This document shows, piece after piece, positions 1 through 13,965 of a DNA stretch of 64,000 nt. The DNA is taken from contig QNGE01000103.1 in NCBI GenBank assembly GCA_008508345.1, forward strand, positions 325,436 through 389,435, given 5' to 3'. Made by a program: the position numbers and the translations under genes. The notes beneath the pieces are model-generated. The model searched no databases, was not told the DNA's origin, and worked only from the letters and a program-made list of their open reading frames with translations. This DNA is from Paragonimus westermani. Its lineage: Eukaryota > Platyhelminthes > Trematoda > Plagiorchiida > Troglotrematidae. Every line of letters begins with the position of its first letter. Position 1 is the first letter of the stretch.

Positions 1-280
1 TCATCGATTGCAAAACATCTCATGACAACAGGTCATCAAGTTGACCCGGTTAACTCATTCAAGATACTGTTGCGCAACCGAAATCCGAAGTTACTAGCCT
101 TTTGCGAAGCGATTCTCATTCGAACTTACCAACCGACGTTATGTGCACAGAAGTGGTTGAAACAACCGGTCGGGTTGCCATGGTCATGATTACATAATAA
201 CTGGTGTGCTTGTATGTGTGTCTAGTCCCTGTGTGTCGTTAAATATTTGTTGTATATAACTGGCATGTTTTACGTTTGCG

Positions 281-345
281 ACTGATGAGAGTAAATGAAA
301 TGTTAACCTATCGCAATATATGTCTTCTTTCTGCTCTGATGAAGT
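281..345. repeat. Short dispersed repeat (partner 13908-13965)
   Basis: GATGAGAGTAAATGAAATG..AATATATGTCTTCTT compares with GATGAGAGTAAACGAATG..AATATTTGTCTTCTT at 13.9 kb in the same orientation. Confidence 0.5.
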
Positions 346-3269
346 GGTTAGAGGGAACTCAATGTTTGAAAGAAAATCTGTCGAATGAAAAATCACTTAG
401 CTCAATGGAAGTGCCATGCACTGGTCACTGGGAATAAATTAGACTGTTTTGCTGCTCTGTACGATTGAGCATGACTCTGTAAAAAAAGCTCTCGCGAAAT
501 CTCAAAGACAATGAAACAGCTGATGGGTGTCACTTACCCCATATAGAAATCCGATTTCAATTTTGGGAGTCCACTAAGTTTGCCTCCATATTCCTTATTT
601 GAATCGATTTCGACAACTGACAATTCCTTCCCTAATGGAAGCATAGAGTTGTATACAGAAATGATGGAACTCAAAACTGGCAAAACAAGATGGTCAAATG
701 GACTGTCGCCAGTTGCACCCTGAGAGTCTGCTGAAATGTTGGCTGTTCCTTATGCAGATATATTCAAAAAGTGCATCGCCTGGAGAAAAAGGGTCGACTG
801 TGGGACAAGTGATAATACCACGTCGATACCAAAGTGGGGGCACATCCACATTTCGACCGATTGTATGAAGTTCTTGTAACAATCCCACTATAACTCTACA
901 GCACTTCAACATTTCAAAGAATGAGAGTGGGATTCATCCAAAATTTTGTCGCACTCCGTTTATGTTGCTTACTAAGACCTTTCTAACCGTGTATTCACAT
1001 CCTCAACTAGGTCCGTTTCCAGCACATCTGTACATATACCCATGCAAACGGTTCATAGGCGTTTTTCCTATTCTGATCGCACTCCCATCAATCCGGATAT
1101 TTTTGTGAAGGAATTTACCGTAAAGTCAAGTTAACGACTTCATTAAATAGACCATCTTCTGAAGTTGTGGCCGAATATTCATATTCCAAATTGCACAAAG
1201 ACTTGACTAACACTTTCTGCACTAAAATCCAGCATCACTTGTGCTGATGACTGTTCATTCAAAGTAAGCAATATAGTGTTTGGTAGATATAATTTGAACA
1301 TTATTCGGCGAAAGCTACAGTCGAATTACAGTATTGTCGGGTTTACTTCAACTGTTCGCTCGTCCGGAGGTTATCATTCAGTTTCAGGTGAATTTTCGGT
1401 GGACCCAAATAATTCCATTTTGTAACCTTGATCAGCGAGCCACTGCAGAGTTCTGACTAAGTACCACTATTAAGCTGGGCGGTGTTGAAGCACCTCTACA
1501 TTCTAACTTGTAGCATGAACCTATAAGAATACCGAAACTGTACAGTAGACTGTAGACCGTACTCTGTGCGGTATGTGACCATACGGCTTGTGAATACCAT
1601 GGTTCATTATAGGCATGTCAGACAAACAGTGGGTCTAATGTGGTGTGATTGCGAACGGTATTCTGCCCAATGTGTTTTCTCATTTTAGTTGAAAAATCCG
1701 TGCTAGATGAATAAGTTAATCCGGTGTATGTAATTGTGACAACTTGTACTAAAGTGCGTCCAAACTGTTATCTGCCCAGGAAGCCCAGACGTTGTCTTAA
1801 TGGCTCATTGGTAAATGACTTCTTGTTAATCATCCTCATCATGGAAATTATGTGCGGTGAGGTAATCGCATTTGTTTGGAAAATTCCTTAGGTTGCAACC
1901 TAAATGCCAAACTCGGCGAACTTATCAATACCAAAACACTACACATCTAAGGGGAGGAAACTAAGACGGTGCAAATCTAGCACTCAGTTTTGAGACCGGG
2001 TAACATCTCTTGCACATCTCAGTTGTACGGACACGGATTCAGCTGTCTTCATATTCCTACTAAAAATCGGTAACTTACTAGTGGTTCTGTCTTGTTGCGC
2101 AAGGTTATAAAATGCCCAAATCTTCTGATTTCCCAAAAAGAACATACAATAAAACCAAAAAACTCACAAATTGGTTAGTGCTGACGAAACGATTTGCCGT
2201 TCTTACAGTTGACAACATAAGTAACTGACTTTTGATATCGAGACAAGCGTCCACAGAGCGCACGTTTTGTGGTTAGACGAAGAGACGAATAAATTTAGGG
2301 GACAGCCGTAAAACGGAAGTCAATATGAAAAAACGGCGGTGCAGCAATGAGCAGTGGGTTTGGTGAAGCGGTTCTGCAGTCTAGAAAGTTTATTCTTTGC
2401 AAGAAGAGTCGATGAGCGAACTGAGGTGTCTTTTTGTTGCTGGGGTTAAGGGCTCTTCTTCCATTGGTTTATAGGTTCTGTGAAGATCTTTCCGTTCCAA
2501 TCAATCAACTGGATCACTGTCAATATTCATATTTTAAAGCGACTGAGTGCTGCCTTTCTTGACAACTTTTAACTGTACACATCATATTTGAGGTTCATTG
2601 TTCGAGCCCGTTTCATCCAATCTCACAGATATCAACTCCCGACAACAGTCTAATCAACATGACGCGGTTAGACTGACGACTTATTCCTAATGAGAGGTGA
2701 GTTTTGATTTTCGAATATGATGAATACAAAGATGATGAGAGTTGTACTGTCAGCCAAGAGGAGAATCGGCACGTTTACCAAAACAGTTCACTAGTCATAC
2801 CGTTAACTCCAGAAATCTCAGGCAGTAGGATGTTTCCACGTGAGATGGTTTTATCTTGATGCATCATTTCTGCGTTATTTGCCTATCCTATATCAGACGC
2901 GTAAACAAAATGTGGCAGTTTATTTCAGAAAATCCAGTTATCAGTCAGATGCACAAATGTTAAATCAACCTGCAGAGAGACCAGACATCTTTTGCGCACA
3001 AATGATATTACTTCAGTAAGTTGTACTGAGTTCTGCAGACAGAGTTTTGTCCAGCGAATTTTTAGACGTGAACAGCCAGGCTACTGTTCACATTCATTGA
3101 TGTCTGACCACTGGTTGCTACCAGTTTGTCATAAAGGTTGCGAAATGGAAGACTGGTACCTTGATTTCTACCCGGCCAAGTCATATTTATGTAAAAACTT
3201 GTTACAAGTCAAGTCATAGGTCTGCAATACAGACCAACGAAGTTAATGGAATATATATTTGGAACAGAT

Positions 3270-3360
3270 TCAGCTGTGAAAAGTTGAGGCTTCGGCCGGA
3301 TTCGAACGAGTGACAGAAGTAGCATGCTCGGTATTTCCACAACTGACTCATCAAAATTAA
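3270..3360 (-). repeat. tRNA-related SINE-like fragment
   Basis: Read on the minus strand: GAGTCAGTTGTGGAAATACC, a GAGCATGCTACTTC segment, CACTCGTTCGAATCCGGCC. The GTTCGAATCC part is a tRNA B box, but the segment does not fold into a complete cloverleaf by eye, so it is called a SINE relic and not a tRNA gene. Confidence 0.4.
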
Positions 3361-6300
3361 CGGATCTACTGCACTAGTTGTCGGGAACATACGCATAAAT
3401 GTGTACACAAGTATTCCTTCGGTTGCACACTACCACAATGACCTTATTCACCTCCTGTCATCTATGCTAAAAACTAGGCAAAGTGTTTCCTAATTTTGCG
3501 CCGTTGGTCTAGGTACACTTTAGAATGTCTCCATTCTGAATTGCTGATTAGATAAGCTACCTCTAACTGTTTCAAAATCCACGGATTTCTTTTTGAAGTC
3601 TAACAATTTTTCACTGACTGTTTACCACACAACCGTGCATCAGAACCTTCTGAATAGCAAGTTGTAAGGACCAAAGAAATTCAGTTATTCTTTGTTGCAT
3701 ATATTGTCCTTGCAACATACGAAAAACTCGGTGATCTAAGGAGACGCTCGGATAGAAGTTATCCTCATAAAATACATTTTCTTGATATATTACCACAATG
3801 CATAATCATACTTCATCAACGGTGTTGTGGTAACAAGGTTCGTACAGTTAACCCAACCAACAATTAAGTACCCACTCATCCATTGACTATGTAAAGCAGT
3901 CATTTAATGCAATAGTTATTTGCGTCAAGACCAGGTTGACAAACCTTGTAACTAAACGACATAAAACAACAAATCGTACTGAGACCATTAGCGGCACGAT
4001 GTGGTGAATATCGGCTACCACAGAGAGTAAACTCAAGTTCCTTATTTGTACTAGGGCCCACCTAGTCCAAGTAGATTTCAGAGCGCTCATCGGAACTTCG
4101 GTGTGTTACACAGACCCAATTTTATCACCAATAATTGAGTCCGAGAGACAGTGCCATGAAAAATTAGACAAACACTTACTTTTGTTTCGTACTGTCAGAA
4201 ATATAACATATGTACATATGGTACCAAAGATTTAGTAATGCATTTGTATTTTCCATCATACGTGAGTTGTTCACCTATTGGGGGTACGTGTTGGAAGTGT
4301 CTTTTAACCAAAAAGTATGATCAGGTTGATCCCCAACTTTCGATACATTTCTATGTCCTGGCGATTCGGAGAAAATGGTAACTCACTTAACACAGCATCT
4401 ATAGGATGAGATTGTGGATGCCAGTGTTAGAGAAGATTGGAACGTTGTTGCGCGAGAAATCTACCTGAATGATACGGGTGTCCAGATTTCGGATACTCTA
4501 CTGGCTGCACAAGATCTCAATCCAGTTTGAGCCATTAGCATTCGACAACAGTATATGCCATTAGAATCCATTTCTGTGGACAGAGCGATGTTGTACCGAT
4601 GTGGGAGTATTGTTGACTTGACCCAAACGTTCATCACTGTGTTTGTATGGACAGTTTGACCGATGGCTTCGTTGCTCGCAGAACTGGTACATTGAAAAGT
4701 GATCCTAATGTGCTGACCATTATACCCTGAGGATTGAGTGACTGAATAATATTTAGTTGTTTCTATTCGCAGGCGCGTTTTCTCCTAATACACGTGTCAG
4801 TTTTTCAAACGAAAAACAAATGTCTCCCACAAACTGACCTCCGTCATTCGATTGGACCCACGTGGATGACGACTAGAAGTACAGGTACATGTTGAATGAC
4901 TCGGAAAATTTGTCTTATCCGGAAGGTGCTTATGAATCGGCTAAATAAACTGTGTAACTCAATGGGGGACCACTTATGGGACACGAAAACGTACACTTAA
5001 TGCCTGCTTTAAGTTCTAATATGAGTATAACCTTAAATTTGAATACGATGACCTTGGAAAAATGAGGAGAACACAGGATTTGACCCGATGATGTTATCAA
5101 CGACCTTCGTCAACGGGCAGTAACTCTAAGAAGTCAGGTAACCACTTTTGGGATTGACGTGTTCCTGTTCAGTAGGGTATTTCGGCTGTGTGAATAAACA
5201 CTCGCAAACCAGAAATAAGGAACCGGCGATCAATGAGTAGGATGTCGGTACTCATTTGCTGAACATCTCACTGACACATATCAGCTTAAGATGGACTGGG
5301 AAAGTCTGCTATATAAGACATCGATCGGTTAACACAAGACGCTCTCTCAGCACATTCTGAGGACAGCCTTAGCTGATCGATCGATTACATCCTGTGTTCG
5401 CACAAGAAGTGTAATTGGGCCATAACCTCCTGACAAAATCGTGGGTCAACACAGGTAACCATTAGCGATTGCTTGTTGTGTTAAATTCCACCAACCTATC
5501 ACCGGTTTTTATCACTTGTGCACCATTACTCACTGTAAATTCCGAGAAGAATTTGCTCGGTAGACCATGCTGCCGAAGTGCGCTTGATTGAATTCAAATT
5601 TTTCCCGTCGTATTGAAGAAAACTGAAAATCTTTGTCCCAAGAATAATGTAACTGCTCTTACTAGTTCCTCGCGAGTCAGATCAGAAGACGGATGCAAAA
5701 TACGACTTTGTTCCACCTCGAAACGCGTGTGACAGGGAGAAAAAATGCAGGATATTTATATGATGCTTGGTGACCTACAGACTTTCTCGAATAAGAAGAC
5801 TGAAGAACAGTTACTAATAGTAGTGGTTAAGGTCACTTAGCTACCAACGAGGAGGACGGACTAACCACAGAGCAGGTAAAAATGACGATGGTTATTTCTG
5901 GATTCTTCTGGGAAGTTTTGATCACTCTGATTGGACAAAATCGTCTTCTTGAGAGAGGGGACGGTTTGGGACGGAAGAAATTCGGTTCCTTTACAACCAC
6001 GCATTAATGAATGAAGGCTGCCAGAGTGATTTACCGCACCCATCTAGAAAAGATCCAGTGAGCACAGTATAGGTAAGCTGCATTCTTATCTCCCAAACTT
6101 TTAGTGTCCCTAGAGAAACGCACTGGCTGAATAGCCGCCCGTTCAGAAGGAGTAAAACAGTATGTTGATGCCATAGCCATCTCGGTAACTAATATTCATG
6201 TGATGTTGATCACTGTCTGTCGTTCATTCTGTTAAAATTTTCACTTGCCCCTACATTTTATTCTCGTTTTTTCGTCTGACCGAATGCAGTTCAATGGAAT

Positions 6301-7002
6301 CTGGTGTGCCAACTGAATAATCTGGATCGACCGCTTGCTATGCAGAAGGCGTCTGAAGAATCACGATTCCACTGCAGGAAGCAACCTAAATGATACGAGC
6401 ATTTCCATAATAACTCACGATGGTTTACATGCTAGCATCTGCCAAACGCTGTCAATTGTTGGAGCCATAAAGACCCACTATAATAACATTCACTGGCGGC
6501 ACGTAACCACTGACGTGCTCAACGTTTGACGAAAGGACCAACGTAACGTCTAGAGGTTGGCGAGATACGGTTACTGAGTGGTCGGCCGATATTCCTTATT
6601 GACACGTGAACGATGTCTACCGGGACACCGATAGTAACTTGCCTCACTCACCCTGGACAACTAATTACGGGGTCAGTGACAGGTTTGAACAAAGGACATT
6701 GTAGTCCGTATAAAGAAGTTGTTTATGAGACCGATAGTTGCTGAGAGCTGCAGAAACTTCCGTCCACTATGTACGATACAGTTGACTGTGGTTGACTTGG
6801 TTTGGGACCAATGACAACTAAGACCTGCGCTCAGTTCGTTTATTCGATGCTATGCTGAATGCTTCCCGACCGCTCCCGACGGTGACAGTGTTGGTGGGAA
6901 CAGACAACCTCGGATCTGGTTACCGTGATCCGTGACAAAATAGTACGGAGAAATGGTCTGCTTAAAAGCCGTAATCTGCTGGTGCAATAGACAATGAAAA
7001 CC

Positions 7003-7021
7003 GATATATATATATATATAG
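7003..7021. repeat. (TA)n microsatellite
   Basis: About nine TA dinucleotides without interruption. Confidence 0.9.
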
Positions 7022-10000
7022 TTGCGAAATAACTCCGTATCACGCACACAACCGAATACATTCGTCTTAGTAAAATGAGAAACTCATCATCAGGTTCAAG
7101 TCCAGGTAATGCCTTCAGCATACAATTAAGCTATTCTGCACTAATTTAATTCATAATATTGGTTGTTTTTCCACAGATTGAGGGTTGCTAGTATCATTGA
7201 CACTGTCACTGATTTTGTATCTACAAAGACAGCTGTTTCATGGGTCATGTTGACAAATTTAAGCTCCAAAGCTGAACTACCTCTCTATTTCGAGAAAGGA
7301 TGGCCTGGAAATCCAAGGCTGATTTCCTAATAATCACTACAAACTGACCTCGATTACCGGAGTTTCGCAGTGACGTGAAGATCGAAACAGTGCTGGCTGG
7401 TGCAAGCTGACAGTCAGAGGTAGGCAATGTCCCATTCCATTAAAAGAGGATGGGAAGTTGTGAGGATGATAGGACTACTAAATTTGACAACGAACTTCGC
7501 GACGTCTCTAATTATCGAATAAAAGGTTGGATGACCTAGTGGGATCTCAGCTATCCAACATCCAACAGTGACCCCAAGTCGAGGCTAGATGATTAGACTC
7601 TGAGTGGATCATATGGTCAGATTACCTGTTTCTGCTTAGATGCGATATGGCTGTCTACGTTCACACATGTAGGATTTATGTGAAATTTCCTATGTTTATT
7701 GGTTGATTGAGCAATAATTGCTCCGTTCAACCTTACCTTCAGACTTTACGATCTCACTATCATACTCCTTTATGTTGGCTGAATAGTAATTATATTCATG
7801 CCGTGGAAAGAGAAGGTGATTGAAACTCACGTTACGTTTGAGCATTTTTTTGACCAGTTTTGTAGTATGGTTTATATTCAGTGATGTTTACGTTTGTCTC
7901 CAACGTTTGGTTCATCAACGTGTAAAACAGATTGTTACCTTATCGAACAGTTGGCAAAAGGGTCCGTAAATAATTTGTCATATTCGCTGTGGTCAAGTAC
8001 ACGTCAATGTATACGAGAATAACAGTGTGAAAGATTGACCAATTTTATGCCTTTTACGACGTCATTCAATTAAGAATTGCGGAAGATGTGGGAAAAAATC
8101 CAGGCGACGTGATTCACTGGTCAGTTACTTCCGAAAAGTACAGGTTTACATAGAGAAGACAAGCACTGACGGTTCTTCCAAGCATCATGGCATGCTTGTG
8201 TTGTTGAGCATGATGAGTCTCAAATGACACGATATGACGAATGATAAGCTTTTTACATCCACCTGTTTGGACTAGAGTGCATTAATAGGGAAGCTTTCGG
8301 TTGTGTGTTTAAATAGGATGCAATGAAAAACCATTTCTATTCTAATTTATCTTCACAAGTACCATTACGTCCATGTCTTACACTGCTAACAGAACAACAA
8401 TGTAGTCTTGAAGAGTGCTTGGTAGAGAGACGTGAAGAAGATAAGAAATCGATCAATATGCTGAGTCGAACAAACATGGCTGAGGGGTCGACATTTGAGA
8501 AACTATTTTTGAAACCTACAGTTGTAGAAGAGAGCAGTTCGAAGGCAATGTTCGTTATCCTACAATGGAGCTGATGATTAGGCCTGTAGTATCTTCGTGT
8601 TCTTGGCCAAAATAAACGTGAAACCCAAAGTCAGAAAAAGATGTGAAAACAGACTATTCAGTCAAGTGTTGGGGAACGTCCTAGTTTTCATGCCTACCTA
8701 GATAGGAAAGGATGTTCCCAGATAGAGATCTAGACCACTGTTTTTGTCTCACGCTACAACAATATTCACTTTAAAAGAGAACTACACATCAACAGAAAGG
8801 GATTCGTAGGCTGTCCTTTCGAAAAAGATTCAGAGACAAATGCAGTACGCTGCAAATGCAAGAACTCTACTTACAGTTCAAGTGCTCCTACGCTAATGTG
8901 CCGTCAGTGCTGTTAAAATTGCACACAAACAAGTAGCTAATGAAGGCAGATTAACTTATTTAATTACAGTGCAAACATTCTGACCAGTTTTCAAAACCAT
9001 TTTGCATTCTGGATCAAATGTGGTCCAAAACCTAGAGAGAACGTTAAGAAAGGGTTAAGGCACTTCGTGGTTAAGTTAATATTGTGTCAGGAGAAGTGTA
9101 TTGCATGTGTCATTTAATACCGAAAAACCATGTTTTCTTTACCACAAGCATGCAGACACCATTAAAATAACCCGGAGTATAGGTCATTTTACATCGGTTC
9201 ACTTGTGATCTACGTTGTTTTTGTCAGTAGGAATGACCCATTTATATTGTCTATTTCGTATGTGCAGTGTACCATTCAGAATGATTATTTCCTTGGATGG
9301 AATAATTTATTACCAGAAGTCTACCTAATCACTATCAAAATGAAACGTAGTCATGAGTTGGATATTGCCATTTTCGGGCTCTTTTTCTCACTGTCTGCTT
9401 ACGAAGAGAGGTCGAAGCAAAACAAATTCCGATTTGTGATATGGTGTTTCGGCGTGCTGCAGTGTTAACAGTATGCCAGAAAAGCACCCCAGTGACTCGC
9501 TAAATCTCTGGATTCGTATGCGTGAAAACCAACATGACCACAAGTTTGAGTATCATGATTTAATATGTTAGGGGTATACATAGAATTCGAAGCTATGATT
9601 GCGTGGTCAAAGAGACAGCCACAGACAGCCATAATTACGATCATATGATATGACTTGAGCTGCAGTTCACTGCAACAGGGACGAGGGATATTCCGTACGT
9701 AACGTAATAAAGTGGTGATGTTAAACAGGCCAAAGGGAGGTCAACGAAAATAAACGAGAGTTTGTATGTACGGAGGAAAGTCAGCGACTGCGGCAGACTG
9801 TCATTTTCAACCAGTGATTTAGACGATTGTCTGATAGAAAACAACCTCACACTTTACTCAGCGGAACCGCCAGGGCTTTCAAACCCCATGTCCTCATTTT
9901 TCTCTGACCAATCCTTGGTTTTATGCAACATTGATGCAACCGTTCACCCGGGGTATAAAAAAGTGACCAAAACTTTACGGACAGTGTGTTCGTAACATTT

Positions 10001-12737
10001 ACCCAAGTGATCGAGCAACGGGAGTTTTGAGAAACACGTTTTGGCGAACATCACCGCTCTCCATGTGAAAAACCGATTTAAAACCGACCAAATCACAGTG
10101 GAATGCAGCAGATCTAGTTCACGGGCATCGGGTGAGGAAGAGATCGTTTGCGGTTCTCAAACAAACTCGTTAATTCGCGATTCAGAAGGCGCATACCATT
10201 TACTACGACTACGCACTATTCATACATGGCATAATACTAACAACTCGTGTGGCCTGATCAGCACTAATGAAATGTTCCCGATATTCAAATCGCGTGGCCT
10301 CGGCGCACGCGCAACGAGTAGGTTGGTTAAGGCGACGTGAGAAAGTCGCTACTATTTACACCCCGCCTTTGATCTAAGCAAATCACGAGTGGCGTGTGCA
10401 AGTCCTCTAATGCATCGCAGCTGCTCGCAATAACACGTCTGGTGCTTTAGCGTGTTGTTCAAAGCGTCAAAATGTTCACGGTCCAGTTACTTTTGGTCGT
10501 AGATAACTGAAAGCTGACTCCACGAACATTCTTAATCCAACTCCACTTCAAACGTAGCCCAACAATATCCTAATGAAAAGATATTTTTGTACTGCGGCCA
10601 GCTGTCCGACAAATCCGTGTACATGGAACTGGTTCCGTTTATGCGTTTAAAAGTTAGGTTCTATCAGGTCAAAAGAGATCCTAAGGAGAATTTTAAGTTA
10701 TTAATGAGGAGGTTGGGAATACTGCGCACTAGTTAGTAGTAGTGGGGAACACAACTATTGTGTTGACTTTAACTTAGTGGCTTCTCACCCGGTTAATAGA
10801 AACACGGTGGCTTACGCTAACTCCGTTGTTTTCTTTTGGCTAACAACCTCTAGGTCACAAATTAGCTCTTGTTCATGGAACAGAGTAACCTTTCCAACCC
10901 AGTTCTAATATGTAATGCAGTTCAAGGCTTTTGTGTTTCTTCATGTTTGGAAACATTAACATTGAATTCCAGATAGCGGCTGCTGTATTTTTTCAGTCAT
11001 CCTGACCAAACGGAAACTGAGAACGAGATTACAGACGAGCAGACAGAGACTGTACCCGAAGATGTATTACGCAACACGCGACAGTAGTGTGAATACAATT
11101 GCCCTCCTTGTTTGTCTGACTGTCCGTTGGTTCAGGATCCTCGTGTACAGCCTAGACATAACGGTCTGAAAGGTGAAGGAAACAACCATGTGGCAATTAC
11201 AACTTCAAATTCGATCCGTGCGAGTTACCTAGTTTCGGTCGCACGTTACAATAGTAACAAATTCGATGACCTTGAAAAGTGCAGAAAGTAGCTGCCGAGT
11301 GAGATGAATGACTAACTGAAGACTTCCTTCGCACGTACCTATTGTCAGTTTCATAGTTATATAATCAGGGTTAGATTGACAAATGTTTTTCAGCCCAAAC
11401 CTTTTTTTCATTTAACCTTCCCTAGTATGAAATTATACTAGGTTCACCCAGGAATTATTTAGAATTAACAGTACGGATTGACTCCTTACTTCATTTATTT
11501 AGTGATCAAAACGCTAATATACACATTTCTCAGGGTTCGGTTATCACAACGTTACAGTTCAGTCTACAGTTACACGTGGTTCACGTTCCCTTCAAACTAA
11601 ATTCTTGAAAATTCTCTGTTACCACTTTGCTTGGTCAAATCAGACAACATTTTCCGTAGTTGCTATGGTTAACCTGAATAAGACTCTAACAGCCCGGAGT
11701 CACACCCACCCTCTCTTTCGGCCCTTGGCCTTTCCACATCATGGTCTGTACAGTAGCCACAAACGCCGTGGTATGGAAACGCAACGCACGAAAAAACAGC
11801 TGTCCAATTATGCACCAAGTACTGAAAGCAAATCGACACGAGCTAACAAAGTCGCAACCTCGGATAAATTTCATCCAGCAACTTCTATCTTATCGGTCGT
11901 CCAGGGAATACCATGACAAGCATGGTTACAAACACCTATACACATACCAGTACGCACAAACTCAGATGAACGTGACGGACAGCGCACTTTTGGTCTGGGA
12001 CAAGTGGAGCATTATCACACAGACTGAATACTACTGACAGTCATCGTTTGTCCGGTCTGCGGCAGCACAACGCACTGAAGCTCGCCACAGGAAAAATAAG
12101 TGTAGCATCATGGTTTGGCTGATTGACATGCCCTACTTGTTTCGATTCTATTCGGTATGTCGCAGGGGCGGAGCAAAGCATTGTGGTGAGACCGGCTTCT
12201 TTTCGAATCAACCTCAAAGGTCTCGGCTGTTGTGAATGGGTAAAGCTATGGTAGCGGCTGACACTTGGCTAACCTCCATAGGTAACATTTTACGAAACAA
12301 GTAGAAAAGGGTGAACATCGTTGTGAACGACAGATTTTAGACGTACTGCGAAAGGTTCTGAACATCCTTGCGCAATAAGGGCTGTGTGAACTTTCGCATA
12401 TAAGTTTTAGCTACTCGTGAGTAGTGTTTTGCCGATGAGTAGCAGTGGATTTCGGTTTATTCAAACTGAATATCACTCATAATTTAACGCATCTGTAGCA
12501 CTTACACGATAGTTTCAATCAGCTCCCTTCAAGAAAGACACCATACCCCAGTTTCGTTCTTGTTAGAACTTGCCAGTGATGCGGATCCTTGCAACGGATG
12601 CCGGGACCAGAACTACTGCAACATTGTTACGAGACAACCTTATTGACCAGTAACCTATTGTCCCTAAATTACACGCGACTGACTTGTCACATGTGAACGC
12701 TCAAACATATTCGCTTACCAGTAATGATAAGATCGTC

Positions 12738-12805
12738 CGAGTGCTACTAGAGGACATACTGTAAATGTCTTGTTAACTACAGTTGATGACTCACACGGTC
12801 AGGAC
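12738..12805. repeat. Short dispersed repeat (partner 56398-56465)
   Basis: CTACTAGAGGACATACTGTAA then TGTCTTGTTAACTACAG and GACTCACAC, compared with CTTCTAGGATGGACACAGTAACTGTCTTGTTAATTACAG and GATCCCACAC at 56.4 kb. Confidence 0.5.
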
Positions 12806-13907
12806 TTTTCCTCCCAATTTGGAATTACAGAAACTAACAACTTTTTGAACGATATTTCGTTTGTCGGTGAGGATCAGTGGCTTTTCGGTAACACGATTTG
12901 ATTAACACTCATAGGGGAGCGCAGCCGTATCGTTTGGATTAATAACTCCTCCTATCAAAAGGGGTGAGCGAGGGTAATTTTAATCTGTCTTCATAAGGTT
13001 AACCTCGGTCATTGCTTACTGTCACAACCGTCGCACTTAAGGATAGACCTGGTATAAGGATGGCATCGGAAAATTAGAATTAATTAAGGAGTTAACGGAA
13101 TTCTCAACTCCATCATGACTTAAATTGGACGATGGTTCTTGGCTGTTTCGTGAGGTCAGGTTTGAACAGTCACGTGTTTCTATTCATCACAACAGGACTT
13201 ACGTCGGTCAATATTTGCACACTTTTTTTAAATTTCTGCCCATCACACAAAAACAAGAAAATGAGGAATGTTACACATTTATATAGTACGGATTCATAAA
13301 AGTGGTTACTTTTCAACTTGCCTTTCGACGATGATCATGAACACCAGCGTGGCAAGTTATGCGCTGCACTCCCTTTTGAGGGTTACTAATCCCGCTGCTG
13401 GATTATGATCGCCACTTTACAGTTCTCTAAGGTCCTGATCGGGGATTGCTGGGGTGAGCTGCTTCCCACCTAACTTACGAGTTCGTCTGCCGTTACTGTG
13501 ATAAGTGCACCGGTGGAATGGATTGAAGCCCATGACAGAGGATGGCTGAATGCCTCCCAAACGAAAGTGAGAACAGAGCAACTGTTTAAAAACATGCTAA
13601 ACAGCAGGCTAAACCCTCGATTATAAAAGCACATCAAAAGGACAAGCTATTTACAGAAATTTCCCAACCGTTCCTTTCATGTGTCGTTAGGTAATCGAAT
13701 TTCGAAGTTCACAGAGGTCACGGAGACAGTGCGGAGCGTAAAATATCGTCCGGTTACCTTTGTACAGAAGTTACTGATACATGCCACGTTGCTTCACTGC
13801 GGCTGATAGTGGTTAACCTACCACACTATTTGAATGGACGACCCACTTAATGAACGTCACATCTGTAGTATTGGTCTGACCATGGATAACCGTTTGTTTC
13901 ATGTGTA

Positions 13908-13965
13908 CAACGATGAGAGTAAACGAATGATTAACATCTTGTAATATTTGTCTTCTTACCGTTTC
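13908..13965. repeat. Short dispersed repeat (partner 281-345)
   Basis: Second copy of the GATGAGAGTAAA...TGTCTTCTT repeat. Flanking sequence does not match beyond the short core. Confidence 0.5.

Noticed and set aside
3270..3360. tRNA gene
   Set aside because: A B-box-like GTTCGAATCC is present, but a full cloverleaf and anticodon arm cannot be drawn; it is better explained as a SINE relic.
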